63,662 nt of DNA from a virus. A program made the translations under genes and the position numbers. Below, one piece after another: positions 35,337 through 44,796 of this stretch; the stretch's first letter is position 1, and each line of letters begins with the position of its first letter. The stretch lies in IMG/VR virus record IMGVR_UViG_3300032799_000186, positions 1 through 63,662 of that record, one strand, 5' to 3'. The notes beneath the pieces are model-generated. The model saw nothing but the letters and a program-made list of their open reading frames with translations. It did no database searches and was not told the origin of the DNA.

Positions 35337-37715
35337 ATGGCGAATCGGGAATCTCGCGTTGACCTCATATTGAAGGCGCGGGCCGAGGGCCTTCAACAGC
35401 TACAAGCCCAGACCGACCAGTTTGCCAAGTCCATGTCCCAGGCCCTGGACATGGCCACCAAGGGTTTTGGGGCTTCCAACGCTAGTCTCCAGAAATTCGG
35501 GCAAAGTTTTTCCCAGGTATCCAAGACCGTTGCGGGCGGGCTGATCGCCGCCCCCACCCAAGCAGGTGTTGCAGCCTTTGGGCAGCCTTCCCGGTTCATG
35601 CCTTCGGGGGGCGGGTGGCAAGGTGGAGCGGGAGGTTTTGGCGGCCGGCCTCCGGGGATGCCTCCAGGCGGGGGCGGTGGGCCTGGTGGGACAGGGGCTG
35701 GGGGTGGCTGGAATCCTGGGGACAAACTCCAGATTGATCTGGGGCCGGTGGTAGATGGGTTGAACGAGTTGAAGGCCGGCCTAGAAAAGCTACTCGGCCA
35801 GGCCGAAAAAAGTGCTGAATCCCAGAAGGAAACAAGGCAAAAACAAGAAGAATCCCAAAAGAAGAGGGAAGGTACTTTCACTCATGGGTTTCTTCAAAGC
35901 GCCCTTCCTTCGGAGGCGGCACCCCTCTTAGCCCGAGGCCCGGGTATGAAGCGCGAAGCCTTTGGCCAAGTGGTTGGTAAGGCGCTAAGTGGGGTGGCTA
36001 GTGGTTTGGGGAGCATACCTACATCGGGGATAGAGGGTCTAGCTCAAGCTATTTCGGCCCTTCCCGGGGGTGGGATACCGGGTGGGCTGATGAAGTCAGC
36101 AGCGTCGTATTCCCAAGGGGCCTTGCAGCGGCAGCGGACTCGCATGGAGTTGGCCCCCTACTTGAGGGGAGAGGGTGGTGGAGCTGAATTGGCAGCGGCT
36201 AGTGCGAATGTAAAAAAAGTGAGGGAATCACAACAGTACATTTCTTGGCCGGCGAATGATCCGAGATTGGCCGAAGTTGATCCAACGCTTGGGGCGCAAG
36301 GGAAGGATTTTATCCGGGGGGGGCAAGGGCGTCCTATTCGCAGGGATACCCCTCAAGGTCAAGTTCTTGTAGAAGAGGAGCGGTCAGCAGCTAGAAGATC
36401 CAAGCCGGGGGAAATGACGCAGTTGCCGTGGTCTCTTTCAACTCCTGGGGAGTCGGAAGAGCAGCGGAAAGCCCGAGTAGGGGGTGGAGAGAAGCGCATG
36501 GCCGACGCCCAGGCGCGGTTACAAGCCGCTCAGAGCAAGTATTATGGACAGCCCCGTGGGGTTGGCCAAGCCATGGGCATGACCGAAGTGGAGGCGTTGC
36601 AGTTCGCCGGCGGTGTGACTCAGGTGGGTGGTGGTGGACAGGCCGGGATGGAGCAGGCAGGTATGATGCAGGCAGGTTTTGCTGCCAAGCGTTTGTACGG
36701 AGTAGATGAAGGAACGTCCGGGGCCTTTCTGAAAGCACAACGTCGTGGTGGTTTGGCAGGATTGGAGGCAGGCAAAGAAGGGGGTGGTGGCGAGGCTCTG
36801 GCGGGAACCATTGGGGACGCCATGAAACTTGGGCTTGAAGGATCTGAGATCAACGACTACTTGAAAATAATGGCCGAGGGCATTCAGCAGTTTCAGCAAA
36901 CGGGTATTCCATTTCCGAAGGATGCCTTTTCTGGAATGGGGGATGAACTGGCAAAGATGGGGGTAAGCGGCCCTCGGGGAACCCACGTGGTTCGAGGTCT
37001 CACTCAGGCCGCGCAGGCGCTGAGCACACGAGGGCCGCAGAATGCCGCCGAGCTGATGATGATGCAGACCATGGGGGGCTACCAAGGGGGTGGTGCTGAG
37101 GGGTTTGAAGCCGCACAGTTACAGCTAGAACAAGGCAAGATGGACCCCAAGAACATGCAAAAACTGTTTGGTCGATTTATGCAAGCTGGGGGTGGCGGGG
37201 CGCAGGGAAGGATGTTGTTCAGGAACGTCATGGGTGGGATGGGCGTCCAGATAGGGGTCAAGGAATCTCAGCTCATGGAAGCCCAGATGTCGGGTACTCT
37301 CACCGGATCCCAAGAGAAGGAGCTGGCTGAGATCCAGGCGAATCGGGATCGCGTGGAAAAGGGGGGAGGGGTGGCAGGAATGGGGGCTCCAGGTGGGGCG
37401 GGGGCTATGTGGAAGCAAGCCGAAGTGGCCATGGAAAAATGGGGGGGCGCTGTTGCGTCCCAAGCGGCCATTGTGAACAAGCAAGCTGACGTAGGTGAAC
37501 GATTGATTGTGCCTATGCAGAATTTTGAACTTTCTACTACGGTACTGGCTGGGGCAATCACCACCTTGGCAGCGGGTCCTGTAAAAGCATTGTCGGTTGG
37601 AATGCTAGGTTTAGCCAATGTCGTTCAGGGGATCGCTGACACTTGGTCTGGAAAAACGAAGGGGAATTTACCGACCTCCCCCCCTGGGGACATCACCACC
37701 AACCAGACTCAATGA
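35337..37715 (+). CDS. Tail tape measure protein
   Basis: The 792-aa protein follows the chaperone pair. It has a coiled-coil-prone N-terminus (ARAEGLQQLQAQTDQFAKSM), long Gly/Gln/Ala/Met-rich low-complexity stretches, and a hydrophobic C-terminal segment (LAGAITTLAAGPVKALSVGM) typical of tape measures, which set tail length and exit with the DNA. It is short for a tape measure, implying a modest tail. GAGGAG supports the ATG. Confidence 0.8.
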   Translation: MANRESRVDLILKARAEGLQQLQAQTDQFAKSMSQALDMATKGFGASNASLQKFGQSFSQVSKTVAGGLIAAPTQAGVAAFGQPSRFMPSGGGWQGGAGGFGGRPPGMPPGGGGGPGGTGAGGGWNPGDKLQIDLGPVVDGLNELKAGLEKLLGQAEKSAESQKETRQKQEESQKKREGTFTHGFLQSALPSEAAPLLARGPGMKREAFGQVVGKALSGVASGLGSIPTSGIEGLAQAISALPGGGIPGGLMKSAASYSQGALQRQRTRMELAPYLRGEGGGAELAAASANVKKVRESQQYISWPANDPRLAEVDPTLGAQGKDFIRGGQGRPIRRDTPQGQVLVEEERSAARRSKPGEMTQLPWSLSTPGESEEQRKARVGGGEKRMADAQARLQAAQSKYYGQPRGVGQAMGMTEVEALQFAGGVTQVGGGGQAGMEQAGMMQAGFAAKRLYGVDEGTSGAFLKAQRRGGLAGLEAGKEGGGGEALAGTIGDAMKLGLEGSEINDYLKIMAEGIQQFQQTGIPFPKDAFSGMGDELAKMGVSGPRGTHVVRGLTQAAQALSTRGPQNAAELMMMQTMGGYQGGGAEGFEAAQLQLEQGKMDPKNMQKLFGRFMQAGGGGAQGRMLFRNVMGGMGVQIGVKESQLMEAQMSGTLTGSQEKELAEIQANRDRVEKGGGVAGMGAPGGAGAMWKQAEVAMEKWGGAVASQAAIVNKQADVGERLIVPMQNFELSTTVLAGAITTLAAGPVKALSVGMLGLANVVQGIADTWSGKTKGNLPTSPPGDITTNQTQ

Positions 37716-37727
37716 TGGGGCGCGACA

Positions 37728-39248
37728 ATGACCGAGGGCGGTGAGAGAAAACCCGGCCCAGGGTATCAGGGCTCGGAACGAAGCAGCGCGGACTTCACCA
37801 TTTACCCGCAGAAGGGTGACCCCATCCTGGTGTCCAGCCCGCTTTTAGGTCACATCAAAATGGCGAATACCCAGGGATACGATCCGATGTCGATGGCGCC
37901 GGCCCTGGTGAGTCTGAACACCTCGAAAAGCATGGGTGCCGCCTCGGGAACGTGGACCACAACGATCAAGCCCCCACGCAATCCGAAAGCCCGAGATCCT
38001 TTGTCCCAGATCGTGGACGATGACTGGGTGGACATCGTGTTCAAACGCCACGGGAAGGTGTGGCATGTGATGCGGGGCTTGATAGATGAGGTTCGGGTGA
38101 ACAAAAGCGTGGGCGGAAGTGGCGCTACGGTTCGCACCTACACGATCACCGGCCGTGACTTCGGAAGCATTTTTGAGCGAACCAACATTTGGTTCAGCCC
38201 GTACACCGATGAAAAGATCACGGGGGGTTTGGCCCTGCAAGTTTTTGGCGGGGAGATGAACGTCTACGGGAAACCAGGGAAGGTTGTTGACGGATTTTTG
38301 TTCGGGTTCATGCGTGAGCTGGCAGGGGTAGGCCGAGCAGTCTGGAAGATCCCAAGCAGTGTGCCGACGTATGGGGGGCTCAACTTTGCGGAAGCTCTGA
38401 ATTTAGATGCCAAAGGCATCCTCAACGAACCCAACCGAATTGCCATCAACGCAAACTACATGATGCCGGAGGGGAACATTTGGCAACTGGCCCAAGAATG
38501 GAGTGACCCCGCTTTTTGTGAATTGTTCTGTGACACTTTGCCCCCTGGGCCGTCGGCTAAAGTGGACGATGAACTAACCATGGGCCAGACTCTTATGAAA
38601 GTCATTTTGCGGGATCGCCCCTTCCCGGTGGTGGACGGTGGTTTGAGCCCCAACGGGATGGCCAGCCCATATTTCTCTCTGCCCTTGCACATCATCCCGG
38701 TGCAAGCCGTGGTGTCCTCGAACTTGGGGCGCAGTGGGACCGAGCGATTCAATTCGTTCCACCTCTCGCCTCAAATTGCTCAGGAGCTGACCGGGGCGGG
38801 GGCTCTCGACCTAGTGGCCCCCCTCTGGAACCCGGACGATATTTTGCACCATGGGATGAGGCGCTATGACATCCAGAGCCATTATGTGAGCGAGAAGGCC
38901 GAGCTGCTCATTTTGTCTAAGGCGCAGCGAACGCGGATCCGGGATTGGCATTGCATCGACTCCTACTTGCTGAACGGAACCATCAACCTGGGTCGGGGAT
39001 TTCCAGAAATTCGCATCGGAGAGCGTGTCCGCCTCGTTGGCCCTGGATCACCCCAGACCGACCAGACTTTCTACGTGGAGCAAGTATCCCACAACTGGCA
39101 ATTTGGCAGTTCCATCAAGACCAGCCTGGGAGTGACCCGGGGATGGACTGGGGATGACAACAGTTACCTGACTGCCTTGACCCAGTTGACCTCCAAGTAC
39201 AAAGAAGCAAGGAAGGGTCAGCCTTCCCAGGTGGGGATATCCGTATGA
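37728..39248 (+). CDS. Baseplate hub protein (gp27/gpD-like)
   Basis: The 506-aa product follows the tape measure and precedes the spike gene, the canonical hub place. N-terminal beta barrel segments (KVWHVMRGLIDEVRVNKSVG, TVRTYTITGRDFGSIF) and a C-terminal segment (GRGFPEIRIGERVRLVGPGS, then FYVEQVSHNWQFG) fit the late control D/gp27-type hub that links tube and spike. It overlaps the spike gene by ATGA. Confidence 0.8.
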   Translation: MTEGGERKPGPGYQGSERSSADFTIYPQKGDPILVSSPLLGHIKMANTQGYDPMSMAPALVSLNTSKSMGAASGTWTTTIKPPRNPKARDPLSQIVDDDWVDIVFKRHGKVWHVMRGLIDEVRVNKSVGGSGATVRTYTITGRDFGSIFERTNIWFSPYTDEKITGGLALQVFGGEMNVYGKPGKVVDGFLFGFMRELAGVGRAVWKIPSSVPTYGGLNFAEALNLDAKGILNEPNRIAINANYMMPEGNIWQLAQEWSDPAFCELFCDTLPPGPSAKVDDELTMGQTLMKVILRDRPFPVVDGGLSPNGMASPYFSLPLHIIPVQAVVSSNLGRSGTERFNSFHLSPQIAQELTGAGALDLVAPLWNPDDILHHGMRRYDIQSHYVSEKAELLILSKAQRTRIRDWHCIDSYLLNGTINLGRGFPEIRIGERVRLVGPGSPQTDQTFYVEQVSHNWQFGSSIKTSLGVTRGWTGDDNSYLTALTQLTSKYKEARKGQPSQVGISV

Positions 39249-40312
39249 GAAGCCAGTACGAAGCCACAGAGATCGGTGCGGGGACTTTGATGCAGTCCGG
39301 TGTGCCCAAGCGGGTACTCCGGGCCTCGGGGTTCAACCGGGCCGGCGGGTTGTTGCTTCGTGGGGTTGTGCTCAACACGTGGGTGCTCGACGACCCAAAG
39401 CATCCCTTTGCCAGCGACCTCAATGGGACACCGGTGGCCGTCTACTGCGACGTGCTGTGCTATGGCCCCCGCTGGCGCTTCATCACCAACTGCCTGGTGA
39501 GCCAAGAAGTGGGTGGCATGCAGCGGGGGCGAGTCTGGAAACCTAGAGCTACTGGGCTGGACAAGACGGCGCTTCCGGTGGACCCCAACAAGGGTAGCAA
39601 CCCGGCCAACTGGGACGGGGATCACGTTCTGGTTGGGTTCATCGAGGACAACCTAAATCAGCCGATCATCTTGCGGAGCATTCCGCACCCCAGCGTTGAT
39701 ACGGGCAACGAGGCTAAAACTCCAGGCCACCGAATGACCTTGAAGCTGGCCGATGGGGATCCCGATTTCTGGAAACACCACGGATCCTTTTATGGGGTGA
39801 AGAACAACGGCGACTTCGTGGTGGATACCACCTGGGCCAATGATGGCAGCCTTCTCCCTGATTGCAAAGAGAGCCCGAACGCCATGGACGGATCTGGTGC
39901 TCATCTTCACCAGCTTCCTGAGACGGCGACCTGGAAGGTCAAGCTGATGGACGTGGGGGGCACCATCCCGTCGGTTGAGATGACCGTCTCGAAAACCGAG
40001 CTGAAGCACGTCATCATGGACGCCCTGGGCGATCTCTTGCTTCAGATTGGTGGTGGGGCTACGTTGAAGGTCGAGGGCCAGGATTCTCAGGCCAAGTTGA
40101 CCTTGGGAGACGGAGCAAAGCACGTGGCCATTGGCGAACAGCTACAGACTTGGTGGGGAACCGTGAAGGCGGTCCTGGATGCGTTCGGGGCGCACACCCA
40201 TACGGGTGTGACTCCAGGTCCTGGCCTGACGGGGACCCCGGTGGCCCCGTTGATCACCCCGGGATATGCGTCCACCAACACCTCCACCAAAGTAGCCATT
40301 CCGGACCTGTGA
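39245..40312 (+). CDS. Baseplate spike protein (gpV/gp5-like OB fold and beta-helix)
   Basis: The 355-aa protein has an OB-fold core (DHVLVGFIEDNLNQPIILRS) and then a beta-helix-like region (WKVKLMDVGGTIPSVEMTVS, ILLQIGGGATLKVEGQDSQA). The C-terminal tip has HTHTG, the His-x-His metal-binding arrangement of P2 gpV-type spike tips. It punctures the outer membrane when the tail contracts. No lysozyme domain is present, unlike T4 gp5. Confidence 0.8.
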   Translation: MRSQYEATEIGAGTLMQSGVPKRVLRASGFNRAGGLLLRGVVLNTWVLDDPKHPFASDLNGTPVAVYCDVLCYGPRWRFITNCLVSQEVGGMQRGRVWKPRATGLDKTALPVDPNKGSNPANWDGDHVLVGFIEDNLNQPIILRSIPHPSVDTGNEAKTPGHRMTLKLADGDPDFWKHHGSFYGVKNNGDFVVDTTWANDGSLLPDCKESPNAMDGSGAHLHQLPETATWKVKLMDVGGTIPSVEMTVSKTELKHVIMDALGDLLLQIGGGATLKVEGQDSQAKLTLGDGAKHVAIGEQLQTWWGTVKAVLDAFGAHTHTGVTPGPGLTGTPVAPLITPGYASTNTSTKVAIPDL

Positions 40313-40321
40313 GGTCGATTC

Positions 40322-42268
40322 ATGCCGAGCTTGATGGCTTACCTCAAAGAAACTGTCCGGAGAGAAATCACCAAGGATGACAAGTTCTACAAGAGCTTTC
40401 TCTATTTCTTTGAGCTGAAGGTCCCGGTTGAAATTTCCCCCCTGGGTTCATTTTTGTTTCCCCTGGTGCTGAACCCGGAGAGCATCACCTTGGATGAGCC
40501 GTTTTCCTTGGAGACCACCCAGACCCAGGGCGGTGGCGTCATCGTGGAGGAAAACGGGATCGTTATCCGGCGCCTCAACATCAGGGGGCACACGGGGTTC
40601 AAGCCCCGCAAGCTGCTCGGGGGGAGCGCCCTGACTAGCTTGGCGTCGATTCCGGCGAGCAAGCGGTCTTACGACCGGACTCTCCCGGGGTACGTGCTGG
40701 CTGCAATTTCTGGACAGCGGCATTTCCAGTACCTCCAGGATTCGGTTTTCCGAGCTTACGCGGACCTGAAACGAGATCCCGACACGTCCCAGGATACCAG
40801 GCTCATCTTCCACAACCCCAAAGACGACGAGCACTGGGAAGTGGTACCCCAGTCCTTCAGGTTGGAACGGTCGAGCGCCAAGCCCATATCCTACCAGTAC
40901 GCCATCGAACTGGTGGTGGTGGGCAAGGCATCGGCTTGCGAGACGGACTTCTCGGAGGACAAAGGCTGGCTGGATGGGCTCAAGAGCATGTTGCGAACGG
41001 TGAACAACGCCATTCTTTTGGCCCAAGGGGCAATCCGGGATTTGACGGCGGCGGTGGCTGAGATCAAGGGGTTTATCACCAACATCGCCACCATTCTGAC
41101 CAACGCCGTGGGGATCCTGAATGCGGCTTCGGACTTCGTGAACGGAGTCACCGACTTGATCCAGACCACCAAGTCGGCGGCGTTGAACCTGGTGGAGGAG
41201 TGCGAGCAGGCATGGGGGAATTTTGAGGATTCCTTTGACCGGCTGGCGGCCTCCCTGGGGTTCCCATATACCACGGGGACCATAGAGGATCCTTTGCCGG
41301 CGCAGGTTCACCAGGCCCTCAAAGACATCGCCACGGCGGCTGAGCTGCTACTGACCCAGCCAATGGCTTTCGAGACCCCCCTGCAACAGCAGCTTCGCAA
41401 TCTGGCCCAGAAGCAATCTCTGGACACCGTGGCGTCCACCGATGAATTGGCAGCGGCCGAGGCGGCTTCCAGCCCGACCAGCCTGACCGAGATTGCCGGC
41501 AAGGGTACGGGTCTGATGCCGGGGGACTACGAACGGTCTCTGGTGAAGCTCACGGACGCCGGCGGGGACGTGCCTGGGTACACCAGCCTCCAGGAAGTGG
41601 TGGTCGAGCAGGGGGACACCTTGATGAGCCTGGCGGCCAAGTTCATGGGGGATGCCCGGAAGTGGCAGGAGCTGGCGGTAGTGAACGGACTCAAGCCCCC
41701 CTTTATTTCTGGACAAGCCGGCTCGAACATCACCGAGGCGACGGACCAAGAAGCCTTACCGGGGGCGTTGGGAGTGGGGAAGAAACTGCTCGTGCCGGCG
41801 TACAAGATCCCGCCCGAAGCCCAGCCTCTGCTTCCTGTGCTCGGGGTGTCCCCCGAGAAATCTCTGGAACACCGGTTGCTGGGCGGGGACCTGGCCCTGA
41901 TTCGATACCCTGGGGAAGAACCCCGATTCGACGTGGAAATCGACGTGGCCCTGGGGAGCGTGGATGCCAAGAAAGTCATTGGCTTGAATTGCCTTCGCCA
42001 GGCCATCGAGCTGAGGTTGGTCATCGAGAAGGGGACGGACCTGCTCTACAAGAACTTGGGCCTGGAGCGGGTGGTCGGGCTGAACTGGGCACCGCTGGAC
42101 AGAGAGCTGATTCAGTACCGGGTGATGAAGTCCATCCAAGAGGACCCGCGCATCCTGGGAGTTCGAAAGCTGGTATTGACCTCCCAAGGGGAGGATGATG
42201 TGGAAATCGAAGTGGAAGCCGTGGTGGCTGGGTTCTCCCAGCCGGCGACGGTGAAGGCTACGATTTAG
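40322..42268 (+). CDS. Baseplate protein with LysM-like and gp25-like domains (648 aa)
   Basis: The N-terminal 200 residues resemble a baseplate hub/wedge fold (PVEISPLGSFLFPLVLNPES). The middle is helical. At about 420-455 a LysM-like unit reads VEQGDTLMSLAAKFMGDARK. The C-terminal 130 residues (GLNCLRQAIELRLVIEKG, ELIQYRVMKSIQEDPRIL) match the gp25/gpW wedge pattern. This suggests a fusion of functions that are separate genes in T4 and P2: peptidoglycan or hub contact, and the wedge that triggers sheath contraction. Confidence 0.7.
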   Translation: MPSLMAYLKETVRREITKDDKFYKSFLYFFELKVPVEISPLGSFLFPLVLNPESITLDEPFSLETTQTQGGGVIVEENGIVIRRLNIRGHTGFKPRKLLGGSALTSLASIPASKRSYDRTLPGYVLAAISGQRHFQYLQDSVFRAYADLKRDPDTSQDTRLIFHNPKDDEHWEVVPQSFRLERSSAKPISYQYAIELVVVGKASACETDFSEDKGWLDGLKSMLRTVNNAILLAQGAIRDLTAAVAEIKGFITNIATILTNAVGILNAASDFVNGVTDLIQTTKSAALNLVEECEQAWGNFEDSFDRLAASLGFPYTTGTIEDPLPAQVHQALKDIATAAELLLTQPMAFETPLQQQLRNLAQKQSLDTVASTDELAAAEAASSPTSLTEIAGKGTGLMPGDYERSLVKLTDAGGDVPGYTSLQEVVVEQGDTLMSLAAKFMGDARKWQELAVVNGLKPPFISGQAGSNITEATDQEALPGALGVGKKLLVPAYKIPPEAQPLLPVLGVSPEKSLEHRLLGGDLALIRYPGEEPRFDVEIDVALGSVDAKKVIGLNCLRQAIELRLVIEKGTDLLYKNLGLERVVGLNWAPLDRELIQYRVMKSIQEDPRILGVRKLVLTSQGEDDVEIEVEAVVAGFSQPATVKATI

Positions 42269-42277
42269 GAGCTGCTC

Positions 42278-43690
42278 ATGGGTAAGTTCCAGATTCGCCG
42301 GCAGCAACAGATCCTGACCGAGATGGTCGCCCAGGTGGTGGCCCGGACGGACATGAATGACGTGTCCGACACCTCTGTCACCAAGCACATCCTGGCGGCA
42401 GCGGCGAGGCAAGATGCGGAGCAGTATTTTCAGATGTACCAGCTCCGGCAGCTTTTCGACATGGACACGGCCACGGGAGACGATCTGGACGCCCGAGCAG
42501 CCGAGGTTCAGCCGGGGCCGATCACCCGGATTCCAGCGGCTAAGGCGGTGGGGGAGGTGGTGTTCTCCCGAGCTGGCACCACGGGGACGGTGACTATCGC
42601 TCTCGGCACTCAGGTCAAGACCTCCGATGGGGTGGCTTTCACTACCACAGAAATTGGATCGATCACCCCTACCAGCCCCGAGCAGATCACGGGGCATGGT
42701 GTCGGCCGAGATTCGGACCCGGTGTCTGTGGTGGCGAGTCTCCCCGGGGCGAATGGCAACGTGGTGGCAGGAACGGTGGTCAAGTTCAGTACCAAGCCCC
42801 CCGGGGTGGATGAGGTAACCAACCCATCCTTGTTCAGCTTGGGGTTCGACAAAGAATCCGATGATGTTTTTCGGGCTCGAATCAATACGTATATGCAGTC
42901 CCTGGCCCGGTCCACCATCACGGCACTGGAAGCGGGGGTGCTGGGGAGGGGAGCTTCGGACGTGTCCGGGGTCATCCGATACTCCAAGGTGGTAGAGGAC
43001 CTCATCCTTCGGGGAAATGTCACCCTCTACATCGACGATGGCACCGGTTCGGCTGAGGTCATCGAGGTGGTTACCGGCGAAGTTGTGACGGAAGGATTGT
43101 CCGGGCCACCCCCGGGGTCGGCCGTGGGCGGGGAAACCCAGCTCTGGCTGAACTATGGGGCGGTCAAGGATAACGCCACCTTCACCGTGACCAGTTCTAC
43201 TCGGGGGGTTTTGACCAGGGACACCCACTACTTCTTGAACCCCGCTACTGGCCAGATCAACTTCGATCCGGCTCTGGTGGCCAGCGAGATTATCACGGCC
43301 ACCTACACCCGCTTCACTGGGCTGGTGGCTGAGGCCCAGAAAATCGTGGATGGGGATCCCGACGACCCCGAGAACTACCCAGGGTTGCGAGCGGCTGGCA
43401 TCATGGTGGTTGTGCGGGTGCCCCAGGTGCTGTTGCAGAGCGTGAGCGTGGTGCTTACGATCATGGATGGGTACTCCCTGGTGAACACCCGTGCGGCGGC
43501 AAAGCAAGCCATCCTTGACTACATCAACACCCTGGCCATTTCTGGAGACGTGATTCGGTCAGAGATGATCCGGCGCGTCATGGCAGTGCCTGGGGTGTAC
43601 GATGTTTTGGTCACCACGCCGGCGGCCAACGTGGCATTGCTCGATGACCAGTTGGCCAGGACTACAAACGGCAATATCACGGTGAGCTAG
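42278..43690 (+). CDS. Baseplate J-like wedge protein
   Basis: The 470-aa product matches the baseplate J (P2 gpJ/T4 gp6) family: helical N-terminus, LRQLFDMDTATGDDLDARAA, VTIALGTQVKTSDGVAFTTT, ESDDVFRARINTYMQSLARS, and a C-terminal RRVMAVPGVYDVLVTTP. It forms the wedge ring of the baseplate. TAGGAGCTG supports the start, and it follows the gp25-like protein as in P2-type phages. Confidence 0.85.
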   Translation: MGKFQIRRQQQILTEMVAQVVARTDMNDVSDTSVTKHILAAAARQDAEQYFQMYQLRQLFDMDTATGDDLDARAAEVQPGPITRIPAAKAVGEVVFSRAGTTGTVTIALGTQVKTSDGVAFTTTEIGSITPTSPEQITGHGVGRDSDPVSVVASLPGANGNVVAGTVVKFSTKPPGVDEVTNPSLFSLGFDKESDDVFRARINTYMQSLARSTITALEAGVLGRGASDVSGVIRYSKVVEDLILRGNVTLYIDDGTGSAEVIEVVTGEVVTEGLSGPPPGSAVGGETQLWLNYGAVKDNATFTVTSSTRGVLTRDTHYFLNPATGQINFDPALVASEIITATYTRFTGLVAEAQKIVDGDPDDPENYPGLRAAGIMVVVRVPQVLLQSVSVVLTIMDGYSLVNTRAAAKQAILDYINTLAISGDVIRSEMIRRVMAVPGVYDVLVTTPAANVALLDDQLARTTNGNITVS

Positions 43691-43701
43691 GAGAAACGAC
43701 C

Positions 43702-44793
43702 ATGGCACGCGGAGTTATTTCTTACAGTTCGGGGACCATTGCCGCCGCCGTATCCGGAGTTCGGTACGCCTTCCTGAACATCATTCGCAGTACGCTGAAG
43801 GCGTATATCAGCAATGGCGAGGCGGCCTGGGAGGACTATGACATCATCAGCAACACTCCTGGATCCTGCAACTACGTCATGCACAGCGTTGGGGATCGCG
43901 CCTTGGGCAGTGGGGTCACTAAAGGGGATTCTGAGATTTACAACAGGTTCTATGAATCTAGTAATTCCCAATTCTTTGTGAATCTACAGGATTGGTCACA
44001 GGTCGGTCACGCTGGGAACCGGGCAAGTGCCGCTGCCTCAATCTCCTTGAACGACACCGATGCCCTGGAATGGTGGATGGTGTGCAACGAGTATGTGTGG
44101 CTCATCGCAGCCCACCAGTCTGGATCCTGGTTCACCGCATGCGGTGGGCAGCTTACCCGCCCCTACGCTCCAACCATGAACGGGTTGGCCAGACTGTCTG
44201 TGGCCACGGCGGGCACGGGTATCTTGACCTTGAGCGTGGATCGGGATTGCCAGACCACCCTGCGAGTGGGGCAGAAAGTGATTCTGATGAACTTCACACC
44301 TGATGGGCAGGCGTTGAAGTCGGCCTACTACGATTTGGTCACAATTTTGGCCGTCACGTCCGGAACGATCCAAGTGAGTGGCGTTACCAATACCCCCTAC
44401 GAGATCGGATCCATCATTGGCATAGAGCCTTCCCCGAACTACGCGGGGGCAGCAACCGGTAGTGCGCCAACCAGCTTGTATATGTCCAACTTGCGCGACG
44501 GGTCGGCAACGATTGTTGCTCAGAGTTTGACCGCCTACGGATCGTTTGTGGAAGCGGACGAAGATCCAGGATTCGATGGCGCCTACATTGCAGTGCCTAC
44601 ATGGCTCAACGGTACTTCTCCCGCCGGCTTCCGAGGAGATTTCGGGGAGCATGCTTTGTGTTTTGCCAATGGGCTTCAAGCTGATAAAGACATCATGCGG
44701 ATGGATTACGACGACGCCCGAAAGTACAAAATCTTTCCCTCTCTTTCCTTTCTTTCTACCTGGATTCTTGGGATTGGCCCGGGGGCAAGCTAA
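43702..44793 (+). CDS. Baseplate/tail-associated protein (363 aa), family unknown
   Basis: No family is recognised. The protein has a helical start, a Trp-rich middle (EWWMVCNEYVWLIAAHQSGS) and a short beta stretch (TTLRVGQKVILMNFTPDGQA). It lies between J-like and lectin-like genes. Such proteins are often virion surface components near the baseplate. The start has a strong AGGAGA site. Octamers are absent here although neighbours have them. Confidence 0.6.
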   Translation: MARGVISYSSGTIAAAVSGVRYAFLNIIRSTLKAYISNGEAAWEDYDIISNTPGSCNYVMHSVGDRALGSGVTKGDSEIYNRFYESSNSQFFVNLQDWSQVGHAGNRASAAASISLNDTDALEWWMVCNEYVWLIAAHQSGSWFTACGGQLTRPYAPTMNGLARLSVATAGTGILTLSVDRDCQTTLRVGQKVILMNFTPDGQALKSAYYDLVTILAVTSGTIQVSGVTNTPYEIGSIIGIEPSPNYAGAATGSAPTSLYMSNLRDGSATIVAQSLTAYGSFVEADEDPGFDGAYIAVPTWLNGTSPAGFRGDFGEHALCFANGLQADKDIMRMDYDDARKYKIFPSLSFLSTWILGIGPGAS

Positions 44794-44796
44794 ACG

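Noticed and set aside
41756-43507. Long minus-strand open frame (about 580 codons) opposite the J-like gene
   Set aside because: The J-like gene on the plus strand has clear family motifs; the reverse frame has none.
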